In this document: positions 7,226 to 13,578 of the stretch, piece by piece
Position numbering within the stretch: position 1 is the first letter of the stretch
Layout: every line of letters starts with the position of its first letter
Origin: an uncultured Oscillospiraceae bacterium
GTDB taxonomy: Bacteria; Bacillota; Clostridia; Oscillospirales; Oscillospiraceae
NCBI GenBank assembly: GCA_934569425.1
Contig: CAKTKM010000003.1
Location: 1 to 31,068 of the forward strand
DNA length: 31,068 bases
Reading direction: 5' to 3'
Notes under the pieces: generated by a model
What the model saw: only the letters and a program-made list of their open reading frames with translations
What the model was told of the DNA's origin: nothing
Databases searched by the model: none
Translations under genes and position numbers: made by a program

Positions 7226-7998
7226 AGCGTGATCTCTCCCAGATAGCCCCGCGCCGCCAGCCAGTGAAGCGATGGGGCGCAGGTCATATTTTCAATGGTA
7301 TAGGTGGCGGTGGGGCAGGTGTCCAGCAGCGTGTCCAGCACCTGCTCCATAGGGATACCGCCCTCGCCAAGAGGGGCGTGCAGATCCCATTCGCCAAGAT
7401 TGTTGTGAAGATGAACGTGGCGCAGCCACGGGGACAGAGGAGCGATCCAGTCCATCACCGGCGTTTTGCTGACGGTGGTGTTGGCATGACCTACATCAAG
7501 GCAAACGCCCAGACGCGGATCGCCGACACCCGCCAGAACATCCGCAAGCATATAAGGATTCCCATCCATGACATTCTCCAACGCAAGCGTCATGTCCTCC
7601 GGCACCTGCGGCAAAAACGCCTTCCAGAAGCGGATCGACTGCTCCGTAAACCACTCCGGAAAATAGACAAAGGGAATAAACCCGTCGTGAATGACCACGC
7701 GGTTGATCCCCAGCCGCCGCGCCGCGGCGATGGCTTGGCGATATCGCTCTGCGGTCACCTGACGAACCAGAGGATCGATCGCGCAGGGACAAAGCTCCGC
7801 AAAGGGCGCATGGAGCCACAGGTGTCCGATACCCGCCGTCTCCCGCGCCGTGGCGGCAAAGGCCGCGTCATCATCAAGTGCAGTCGCCTGACAAAAGGCG
7901 GTGACCTCGTACCCGAGGCCATATTGACGGGCAAGGGACGGCGCGGCGCTGTCAATGCCGGACAAATGAAGTTTTTCCCGCAGACAGGCACGGTTCAT
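7222..7998 (-). CDS. TIM-barrel sugar phosphate isomerase/epimerase (AP endonuclease 2) family protein
   Basis: A 258-residue cytoplasmic protein. It has the spaced metal-ligand motifs of the xylose isomerase-like/endonuclease IV barrel: WLHAPFAE, VVIHDGF, LALENVMDG, LGVCLDVGHANTT, HVHLHNNLGEWD and TIENM, supplying His, Glu, Asp and His at strand ends. The start is ATG 7998 behind AGAGGTG; GTG 8007 in frame is too close to the site. It is the first gene of the cobamide operon and overlaps cobT by 4 nt. I know of no assigned role for this family in cobamide synthesis. Supplying or remodelling a lower-ligand or sugar precursor is a guess from context. The fold is firm, the function unknown. Confidence 0.8.
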   Translation of the reverse strand: MNRACLREKLHLSGIDSAAPSLARQYGLGYEVTAFCQATALDDDAAFAATARETAGIGHLWLHAPFAELCPCAIDPLVRQVTAERYRQAIAAARRLGINRVVIHDGFIPFVYFPEWFTEQSIRFWKAFLPQVPEDMTLALENVMDGNPYMLADVLAGVGDPRLGVCLDVGHANTTVSKTPVMDWIAPLSPWLRHVHLHNNLGEWDLHAPLGEGGIPMEQVLDTLLDTCPTATYTIENMTCAPSLHWLAARGYLGEITL

Positions 7999-8019
7999 GG
8001 ACAACACCTCTTTTCTGAT

Positions 8020-8028
8020 AGTATAGCA
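8020..8028 (-). promoter_or_regulatory. extended -10 promoter for the cobamide operon
   Basis: On the minus strand, TGC followed by TATACT (-10 at 8020-8025, TG at 8027-8028), about 20-25 nt upstream of the first ATG at 7998. No good -35 is present; a TTTCCT at the right distance lies inside the terminator of the preceding operon. Confidence 0.6.
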
Positions 8029-8036
8029 CGGATTTG

Positions 8037-8070
8037 AAAAAAAGGAAAGCGGTATGTCCTACCGCTTTCC
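8037..8070 (-). terminator. intrinsic terminator of the surface-protein operon
   Basis: A perfect 11-bp stem (8044-8054 with 8060-8070), a 5-nt loop and a run of seven T in the minus direction (8037-8043), 5 nt after the stop codon of the DUF4430 lipoprotein gene. Confidence 0.92.
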
Positions 8071-8074
8071 GTGT

Positions 8075-8590
8075 TTATTGGCCGGAGGCGGCATAGCCGC
8101 CGCCCACATCCTCGCCCAGATCGCAGGTATAGACCCAGCGGATCTCATCTCCGTCACGCAGCGTGTACTGGGAACAACCGTAGTTGGGAAAGTCCCCGTT
8201 GACGCAGTACATCCAGCCGGAGAGCTTTCCGCAGTCGAACTCATACAGATTGGCGATCCCTTCGATATAGGCGCTGTTGTAGAGGGGCGACCAGCTGGAC
8301 TCCATGGGGATCCCGTTTTCCCGGCAAACCCTCTGCAGCAGATCAAAGGCGCTCTCGCCCTCCGCAAAGGCCACCTCTGTTTCCGGCAGGATCTTGCCGC
8401 CGGCGGGGACATAGTCCTCTTTTCCGTCGGTCAGCTGCGTCCGGTTGTCCAGAATCGTGGCGCAGGAGATGGAGATGGTACAGCGCCCCGCCGGCTCCTC
8501 TCCGTTCCCGCCGCCGCAGGCGGTCAGCAGAAACAGGGACAACAGCAGGCTTACAAGCAGGAGTACGGAACGTTTGGCGGGATGGTACAT
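8075..8590 (-). CDS. DUF4430 (transcobalamin-like C-terminal domain) lipoprotein
   Basis: A 171-residue predicted lipoprotein. It has a basic N-terminus, a Leu-rich signal and an LTAC lipobox, with Cys25 as the lipid attachment site. The rest is one DUF4430 domain: the region with FAEGESAFDLLQRVCRENGI, then SGWMYCVNGDFPNYGCSQYT and LRDGDEIRWVYT. This fold matches the beta domain of eukaryotic intrinsic factor and transcobalamin. The start is ATG 8590 with GGAGG 8 nt upstream. It follows the riboswitch-preceded GLUG protein and ends at a strong terminator. I infer a membrane-tethered corrinoid-binding or accessory protein on the outer face; binding itself is not shown. Domain call firm, ligand inferred from the two riboswitches. 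Confidence 0.85.
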   Translation of the reverse strand: MYHPAKRSVLLLVSLLLSLFLLTACGGGNGEEPAGRCTISISCATILDNRTQLTDGKEDYVPAGGKILPETEVAFAEGESAFDLLQRVCRENGIPMESSWSPLYNSAYIEGIANLYEFDCGKLSGWMYCVNGDFPNYGCSQYTLRDGDEIRWVYTCDLGEDVGGGYAASGQ

Positions 8591-8609
8591 GGCATTTTCC
8601 TCCGGAGAG

Positions 8610-8645
8610 GGAGGAGACGGCGGAAGCCGTCCCCTCCGTTTTTTT
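8610..8645. other. intergenic hairpin between GLUG gene and DUF4430 lipoprotein gene
   Basis: A 12-bp stem with one G-T wobble when read on the minus strand (8610-8621 with 8626-8637) and a GGAA/TTCC tetraloop. The T-run (8639-8645) is on the plus side, so by shape it is a plus-strand terminator, but no plus-strand gene precedes it. In the sense (minus) transcript it is a hairpin without a T-tract, 19 nt after the GLUG stop, and could stabilise the upstream mRNA end or reduce read-through. Confidence 0.6.
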
Positions 8646-8655
8646 GCAGGTACGC

Positions 8656-11600
8656 TTACGCGTCCTGACGGCGTTTCTTGGCCAGCAGAGCCAGTGCGGC
8701 GGCAGACAGCAGCGCGCCGCTCAGCCACAGGGTCAGGTGGCTGTTATCAGCGGTGTCGGCGCTTTGCGTCTTGTCCTTACCGGCAGTATCGGCAGCATTG
8801 GTGCCGCTGCTCTTGCTGCCGGAACCGGCATTGCCGCGATCCTTGTGCTGGATGATATTGTTGTAGGTCGCCTTAGCCTCAGTAAGGGTCTTCGTAATAT
8901 CCTTGGACAGCAGTTCCTTCTGCTCATCGGTCAGCGCGTCATAGGCGTTCTGCGCCTCGTCCAGCTTATCCTTGCTGTTCTTGTCTACCCTGCCGATGGC
9001 ATCGATCTTCTCCGCAGCCTCCAGAGCGACCTCCGCGTTCTCCAGCGCCTTTACCGTGTCGGCAGACACCAGCTTCTTCTGGGCTTCGGTCAGGCCCTCG
9101 TAGGCCTCCCGGGCGGCGGTGATGGCCTTCTTGCTGTCCATGCTCACCTTGCCGATGTCCTGAACCTGCTTGGTAACTGCCTCAGCGGCAGCCTGATCCA
9201 CCAGCTTCGCATACTGCGCTTCGGCATTGGTCAGCAGCTTCAGCGTCTTGGCGGGGATCATGCTTTTCTGCGCGTCAGTCAGACCGTCATAGGCGGCGCG
9301 TGCCGCTTCGATGGCAGCCTTGCTGTCCAGCGTCACGGTGCCGATGGCGTTGATCTTCTCCACCGCCTTGTTGACGGCGGCGCTGTCGGTCTTATACTGA
9401 CCCTTCCACTTGATCACAAGCGCGGTGGTCAGATCGCTGCCCGCGGTGGCGTCCAGCTTCTCCAGCATGTCGTTCTTGCTGAGGACAGTACCCTTGCCGA
9501 TGATGCCGTTTTTGGGGCTTTCCTTGGTCACGGTGCCATCCAGATAGAAGCTGTCAACGAAGTTCTTCTCGTTGCCAATGCAGGCCAGACCGCCCAGATA
9601 GGAGGCGTTGCCGCCGGTGCCGGTGACCTTGCCGATGCTGTAGCAGTTGGTCAGGGTCGCACCGGCAAACTGGTTATAATAGCTGGCCGCGATGCCGCCC
9701 AGATAGCACTCGTTGGCGGCGGTGGTGGCAACATCGCCGCTGGCATAGCTGTTGGTGATGACCGCAGCGGTGTCCGTATAGCCCGCAATGCCGCCGCCAT
9801 GCTTGGCGGAGGTCACGTTTACCGCGCTGTAGCAGTCGATAATGACGGCCTTATCCTCCACATAACCGGCAATGCCGCCCGCCTGCGCATTGCTCTTGGC
9901 GGTGCAGGTAACATTACCGGTGACGCCAAGGCCGCTGACAATGGCGCCGGTCTTCAGATAGCCAAACAGGCCAACAGGATAGCTGGTGCTGTTGATATAC
10001 AGGTTGTTCACCGTGTGACCGCAGCCGTCAAAGGTTCCATAGAATTTATTCAGGGGCGTCCAGTCGTAGCCTGCCAGCTCAATGTCGGCGGTCAGCTTGG
10101 CGGAAGCGTTGCTGCCGTTGGCGGCAAACCATGCCAGTTCCGCCGCGGTACCGATCTGATACACGCCGTTGGCGTCCTGCTTGGGCTCCGTCTTCGTGGT
10201 GCCGTCCCAGCCGTTTGCGCCGGCCTTGGGCATGGTCGCGCTGATAGTCAGAACGCCGTCCTTTACTTTGCCGGCGTCAGCGCTGCCCAGCGTAAAGGCG
10301 CCGCGGGTGCAGACATAGCCGTCCTTCTTCAGCAGGTAGGTATAGGGGCCATAGCCCAGCGTAAAGGTACCGTCCTCCTTGGGGGCAACTTCCTTACCGC
10401 CGCGATCCAGCAGGGAAACGGTAACGTCTGCAACGGCCTTGCCCGCGTCATCGGCAACGTCAAACTTCACGGTGTAGGTGACCTTGCGGCTGACCGTGAC
10501 CACCGCGTCGGCGTAGTGGTTCATGTAATAGTTGACGGTGACTGCGTTGAAGTTGGTTCCCACACCTGTATCCGTGATGTTATACAGGAAGGCAAAGGGA
10601 TTGGCGGCGGCATACATGGAGCCGAAGGTATAGCCGTTGGTAAAGGCATACTCCGCGGTATCCTTGCCCTCTTCAAAGGTCACATCCTCCGGAACTGTGA
10701 CGGTGTAGGTGGCGTTATCCATCTTCTGATACTGTCCCAGCTTGCCTTCGCACTTGGTCTCACCGGCGTAATAGGTGGGCTTGAAGGTGGTGGGGTTGAA
10801 GATGCCGGAGATCTTGTTGACGCTGCGGTACATACCCTTGATGTTCAGCTTTACCTCATCGCCGGGCATGATGTCCTCACTGGGGTTGGAGGCATTCTCC
10901 GCGGTAACGGTGACCTTGGCCACACGCACCAGACGGTAGCTGACGCCGGTTTCATCGGTCATCTTGATGATAACGGTACCGCCATTGGTGTTGGCGGTGT
11001 TGAAACCGTTCAGAGGCACCGTGTAGCGGTCATCCGTACCGGCACTGACAGCGGTAAAGCCGGAAACGGTGCTGACCATGGCGCCGGTGGTGGTGACGAT
11101 CGCATATTCCACGGTGGTGTTTCCGGTGGACTTGACCGCGAAGTCCAGCGCGGGATTTGTCTCGTTGGCACCATAGAACCAGGTATCGTAGTTATAATCC
11201 CAGTCCATCGAACGGGTGGTGGTGGCGCCGGGCTCCATATTGAAGTCCACATCCGCATCGGCGGTGCCGTGGCTCACACCGGTGCCGCCCACCACGATCA
11301 CGCCCACGCGCTCGGGATTGGTGGCAGGATACAGGCCGCCGTGGGTGCGGTAGTCACCGGGGTTCACATCCACGCTGTCATAGTAGACTGCGATGACGGA
11401 GTCCTCCGTGCCGGGCGTAACGTCCGCCCAGTTGGCGGTAGTGTTGCCGCCGTTGACCGTCTGGAAGGTAGCATTACCGGAGAGGACATTCCAGTGATAA
11501 TCCGGCTCCACCATGATGTTGCCGGCATCGGAGTTGATCAGCTGCCAGTGACGGTAGGCACGGACGCGGGTGGTGCCGGAGAGGGTCTCGTAACCGCTGG

Positions 11601-13308
11601 GATCCAGATTGATCTGCAGATCGGCCTCGTCCCGCTTACTGGTTTGGGTCCCCAGCTTGCTGAAATCGTGGGAAACACGATCCGTGGCAGCACCCTCCGC
11701 AAAGGTAAAGGTTTTCGCAGCGCTGGTACTCTGGCTGGACAGCCAGCCCGCTTGGGTCACATGTTCCGCGTCGCTGAGACGCCATGTGTAGTTGCTGTTG
11801 CCCTTGGAAACGGTATAGACGGCGGTCTTGGTGTCGCCATCCACCGCCCAGTCCACCTTGGGCTCCACCTTCGTGGTGTTGAAGTTGTTCCACTGGAAGT
11901 ACAGGCCAAAGTCGGCATCCTTAGGGACGGTGACAGTCAGTGTAAGATTGGTGTTGATGGTCACCGTCTTGGTGCCGGCGCTGTAGCTCGCCCGGAAGGT
12001 CTGGTTGATGGCCTGCGAAAATGTGTACTCTTCCGTATTCTTGGGATAGGCGTACAGATTATACAGGCAGGCATTGCCGGCGGCATACAGCACCGTCGGA
12101 TGATAACCGTAGTTGCCCTTGGTATAGGGAGTACCCATCTCGCAGGAGGTCTTCATCGTGGGGCAATCCACCTTCACATCATACTCTTCTGCGGTGAAAT
12201 AGGTCTTGTTATCGCTCTTGCGGCTGGTGGTATAGAAGGAATTGCACTGGAGATAGATGTCGCTGCCGCCGCCGGCGCCGCCGTCCACGTTCTTTTCCGT
12301 GGGCAGATCCAGCGTCATGCCGCCCAGCTTCACATCATACTCGCCGGTCTCGCTGTTTTGGGCAAACGCGCGGTAGGCATAGCGACCGGAGGTCAGGCTG
12401 GCATAGAACATCTGATAGTTGCTGACCAGCTTGCCGTCAGCGGCGTTATAGGCTTCCTCGCCCTCGGGCAGCGTATCGGTAAAGTTGCTGTAGAGGAAGC
12501 AATTCTCGATCTCCGCGCCCAGCGTCTCGTTGCCCTCGCTGTCGGTGGTCACGTTGTAGAGCTTGATGATGGGGTAGCCGCCGGTGTAATCCTTGCCTAC
12601 ATAGAAGGAAAAGTTCATCGTGGGGTTATCCTCTACGGTCAGCGTCAGCGTCCATGTATCGTCAGAGAAGTTCGTGCCGTCATGAGAGGCATAGAAGCGG
12701 TAGGTATACACACCGGCGGTATTTTCGGTGATCTGGATCAGCGTACCGCCGAAGAGCGCCTCTTCAAAACGGGTTCTGGCGCCCCAGGTGGCGCCGCCGT
12801 CGGTGGAGCGCTCATAGTAATAATCAGTGGGCTTCAGTTCCTTGCCGTCCACGCCCTGAAACACATTTCCCTTCTGCATATCCTCCAGCAGATAGGCCGT
12901 GCCGGTCTTTACCTTGGCGGCAGCGGTGGCAGGGAAGCCCTCCTTCCGCGTGGGAACCGCCACAGGGGTCGTCTCTCCACCTGTGGTGGTGCCTTCTCCG
13001 TCCTGCCCCTCGTTTTCCGTGGGGGTGGTGGGAGTCGTGGGGGTAGTGCCTTCGGTGGAAGCGGCGCCGTCCGGCGCAGCACCGCCGGCAGGCGTGGTGC
13101 CATTGTCAGCCGCGTCACCGCCGGTCTTCCCCGTCTCGCCCTTCTCCTGATCGGCAGGTGCGGAAGGGGTCGTCTCCTCCGTGGAGACAGAGCTTTCCTG
13201 TGCGGGCTGCGGCTCATCGGCAAAGGCAGAGACCGACAGGTTGCCCATCAGGGACAGCACCATGGTCAGCGCCAGCAGCAGAGAGAGCAGCCGTTTGCTT
13301 GTTTTCAT
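8656..13308 (-). CDS. large secreted GLUG-repeat surface protein with C-terminal membrane anchor
   Basis: A 1550-residue protein I cannot name. It has a signal peptide (residues 1-30), a Thr/Pro/Gly/Glu-rich linker (about 32-125) and a long beta-rich region of unknown modules (about 130-940). A PEGA/carboxypeptidase-like beta sandwich follows (about 946-1010, VADVTVSLLDRGGKEVAPK). A beta-helix-like part contains several GLUG motifs (about 1030-1235, such as GGIAGYTDTAAVITNSYASG). Three alpha-helical repeats come next (about 1310-1480), then a polar linker and a C-terminal hydrophobic segment with KKRRQDA. The anchor resembles a sortase signal but lacks LPXTG. The start is ATG 13308, better placed for the AAAGGA than ATG 13320, which overlaps that site. 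It is directly preceded by a cobalamin riboswitch. Proposed role: B12-responsive surface protein; ligand unknown. Confidence 0.8.
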   Translation of the reverse strand: MKTSKRLLSLLLALTMVLSLMGNLSVSAFADEPQPAQESSVSTEETTPSAPADQEKGETGKTGGDAADNGTTPAGGAAPDGAASTEGTTPTTPTTPTENEGQDGEGTTTGGETTPVAVPTRKEGFPATAAAKVKTGTAYLLEDMQKGNVFQGVDGKELKPTDYYYERSTDGGATWGARTRFEEALFGGTLIQITENTAGVYTYRFYASHDGTNFSDDTWTLTLTVEDNPTMNFSFYVGKDYTGGYPIIKLYNVTTDSEGNETLGAEIENCFLYSNFTDTLPEGEEAYNAADGKLVSNYQMFYASLTSGRYAYRAFAQNSETGEYDVKLGGMTLDLPTEKNVDGGAGGGSDIYLQCNSFYTTSRKSDNKTYFTAEEYDVKVDCPTMKTSCEMGTPYTKGNYGYHPTVLYAAGNACLYNLYAYPKNTEEYTFSQAINQTFRASYSAGTKTVTINTNLTLTVTVPKDADFGLYFQWNNFNTTKVEPKVDWAVDGDTKTAVYTVSKGNSNYTWRLSDAEHVTQAGWLSSQSTSAAKTFTFAEGAATDRVSHDFSKLGTQTSKRDEADLQINLDPSGYETLSGTTRVRAYRHWQLINSDAGNIMVEPDYHWNVLSGNATFQTVNGGNTTANWADVTPGTEDSVIAVYYDSVDVNPGDYRTHGGLYPATNPERVGVIVVGGTGVSHGTADADVDFNMEPGATTTRSMDWDYNYDTWFYGANETNPALDFAVKSTGNTTVEYAIVTTTGAMVSTVSGFTAVSAGTDDRYTVPLNGFNTANTNGGTVIIKMTDETGVSYRLVRVAKVTVTAENASNPSEDIMPGDEVKLNIKGMYRSVNKISGIFNPTTFKPTYYAGETKCEGKLGQYQKMDNATYTVTVPEDVTFEEGKDTAEYAFTNGYTFGSMYAAANPFAFLYNITDTGVGTNFNAVTVNYYMNHYADAVVTVSRKVTYTVKFDVADDAGKAVADVTVSLLDRGGKEVAPKEDGTFTLGYGPYTYLLKKDGYVCTRGAFTLGSADAGKVKDGVLTISATMPKAGANGWDGTTKTEPKQDANGVYQIGTAAELAWFAANGSNASAKLTADIELAGYDWTPLNKFYGTFDGCGHTVNNLYINSTSYPVGLFGYLKTGAIVSGLGVTGNVTCTAKSNAQAGGIAGYVEDKAVIIDCYSAVNVTSAKHGGGIAGYTDTAAVITNSYASGDVATTAANECYLGGIAASYYNQFAGATLTNCYSIGKVTGTGGNASYLGGLACIGNEKNFVDSFYLDGTVTKESPKNGIIGKGTVLSKNDMLEKLDATAGSDLTTALVIKWKGQYKTDSAAVNKAVEKINAIGTVTLDSKAAIEAARAAYDGLTDAQKSMIPAKTLKLLTNAEAQYAKLVDQAAAEAVTKQVQDIGKVSMDSKKAITAAREAYEGLTEAQKKLVSADTVKALENAEVALEAAEKIDAIGRVDKNSKDKLDEAQNAYDALTDEQKELLSKDITKTLTEAKATYNNIIQHKDRGNAGSGSKSSGTNAADTAGKDKTQSADTADNSHLTLWLSGALLSAAALALLAKKRRQDA
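8860..9370 (-). repeat. three alpha-helical repeats in the GLUG surface protein
   Basis: Three copies of about 54 residues share a pattern of IG-V, DSK (NSK in copy 3), A-(R/Q)-AY, LT-(D/E)-(A/E)-QK and a final A-E/A-K helix. Copies begin at INAIGTVTLDSK, VQDIGKVSMDSK and IDAIGRVDKNSK. Such FIVAR-like three-helix units usually act as stalks on the cell surface. Confidence 0.75.
9600..10010 (-). repeat. GLUG-motif repeats in the surface protein
   Basis: Successive units carry G-GGIAGY or GLFGYL followed by hydrophobic strands and CYS/SYA turns (VSGLGVTGNV, IIDCYSAVNV, ITNSYASGDV, LTNCYSIGKV). This is the GLUG pattern, expected to form a right-handed beta helix. Confidence 0.75.
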
Positions 13309-13434
13309 GTGTTTGGTCATCCTTTCGTGTGATTTTTCTCTATATAAAGCCTTTCGGCGGAAAGCGCTGTGAAAGCTCCCGCCGAAATCGTCTCATAAGC
13401 CGGTTTGGCAGCACCCGATACAGGCGGGAGCTTT
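13309..13434 (-). promoter_or_regulatory. leader downstream of riboswitch 2 (probable expression platform)
   Basis: Just after the aptamer, a 12-13 bp perfect stem (13371-13383 with 13423-13434/5) closes a 39-nt loop. Next comes a CTTTCCGCCGAAAG hairpin, then an AT-rich stretch and the AAAGGA ribosome site. There is no T-run, so translational control by masking the GAAAGGA is more likely than termination. I see no separate promoter here. Confidence 0.55.
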
Positions 13435-13557
13435 CCGGACGGCCCTCGGCGTATCTGACTGATCCTTCCGCTTTCAGAAGGCTTCACAGTGACCTGTTCG
13501 CGGGGATTTGCACCCCATTCCGCCGCCGGCGCACGGTGCGCCGGGCGGGCCGTCCGG
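13435..13557 (-). ncRNA. cobalamin riboswitch 2, compact form
   Basis: A 123-nt aptamer closed by a perfect 11-bp P1 (13547-13557 with 13435-13445). Inside, on the minus strand, are a GC hairpin, GGGGTGCAAATCCCC, CAGGTCACTGTGA and the 3' B12-box-like AGTCAGATACGCC. These match the conserved core of cobalamin riboswitches. It is shorter than riboswitch 1 and looks like the compact class. It starts 22 nt after the stop of the 1919-residue gene, with no promoter visible in between, so it may act on a read-through transcript. Confidence 0.92.
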
Positions 13558-13578
13558 TATTCCGTTGTCAGTGTGCCG

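Noticed and set aside
12970..13180. Repetitive Thr/Pro-coding DNA as a possible recombination or phase-variation site
   Set aside because: The repeats are short and imperfect (TTPTTPTTP) and typical of wall-spanning linkers; no long tandem tract is present.
8644..13332. A plus-strand open frame of about 1560 codons covering the whole GLUG gene
   Set aside because: It is the complement of a gene that hardly uses TTA, CTA and TCA codons. It has no family motifs, an unnatural Gly/Val/His-rich composition and no ribosome site, while the minus frame has a signal peptide and clear domains.
13523..13542. GC-rich palindrome as an operator or terminator after the 1919-residue gene
   Set aside because: It is a helix inside the cobalamin aptamer, within P1, and has no T-run.
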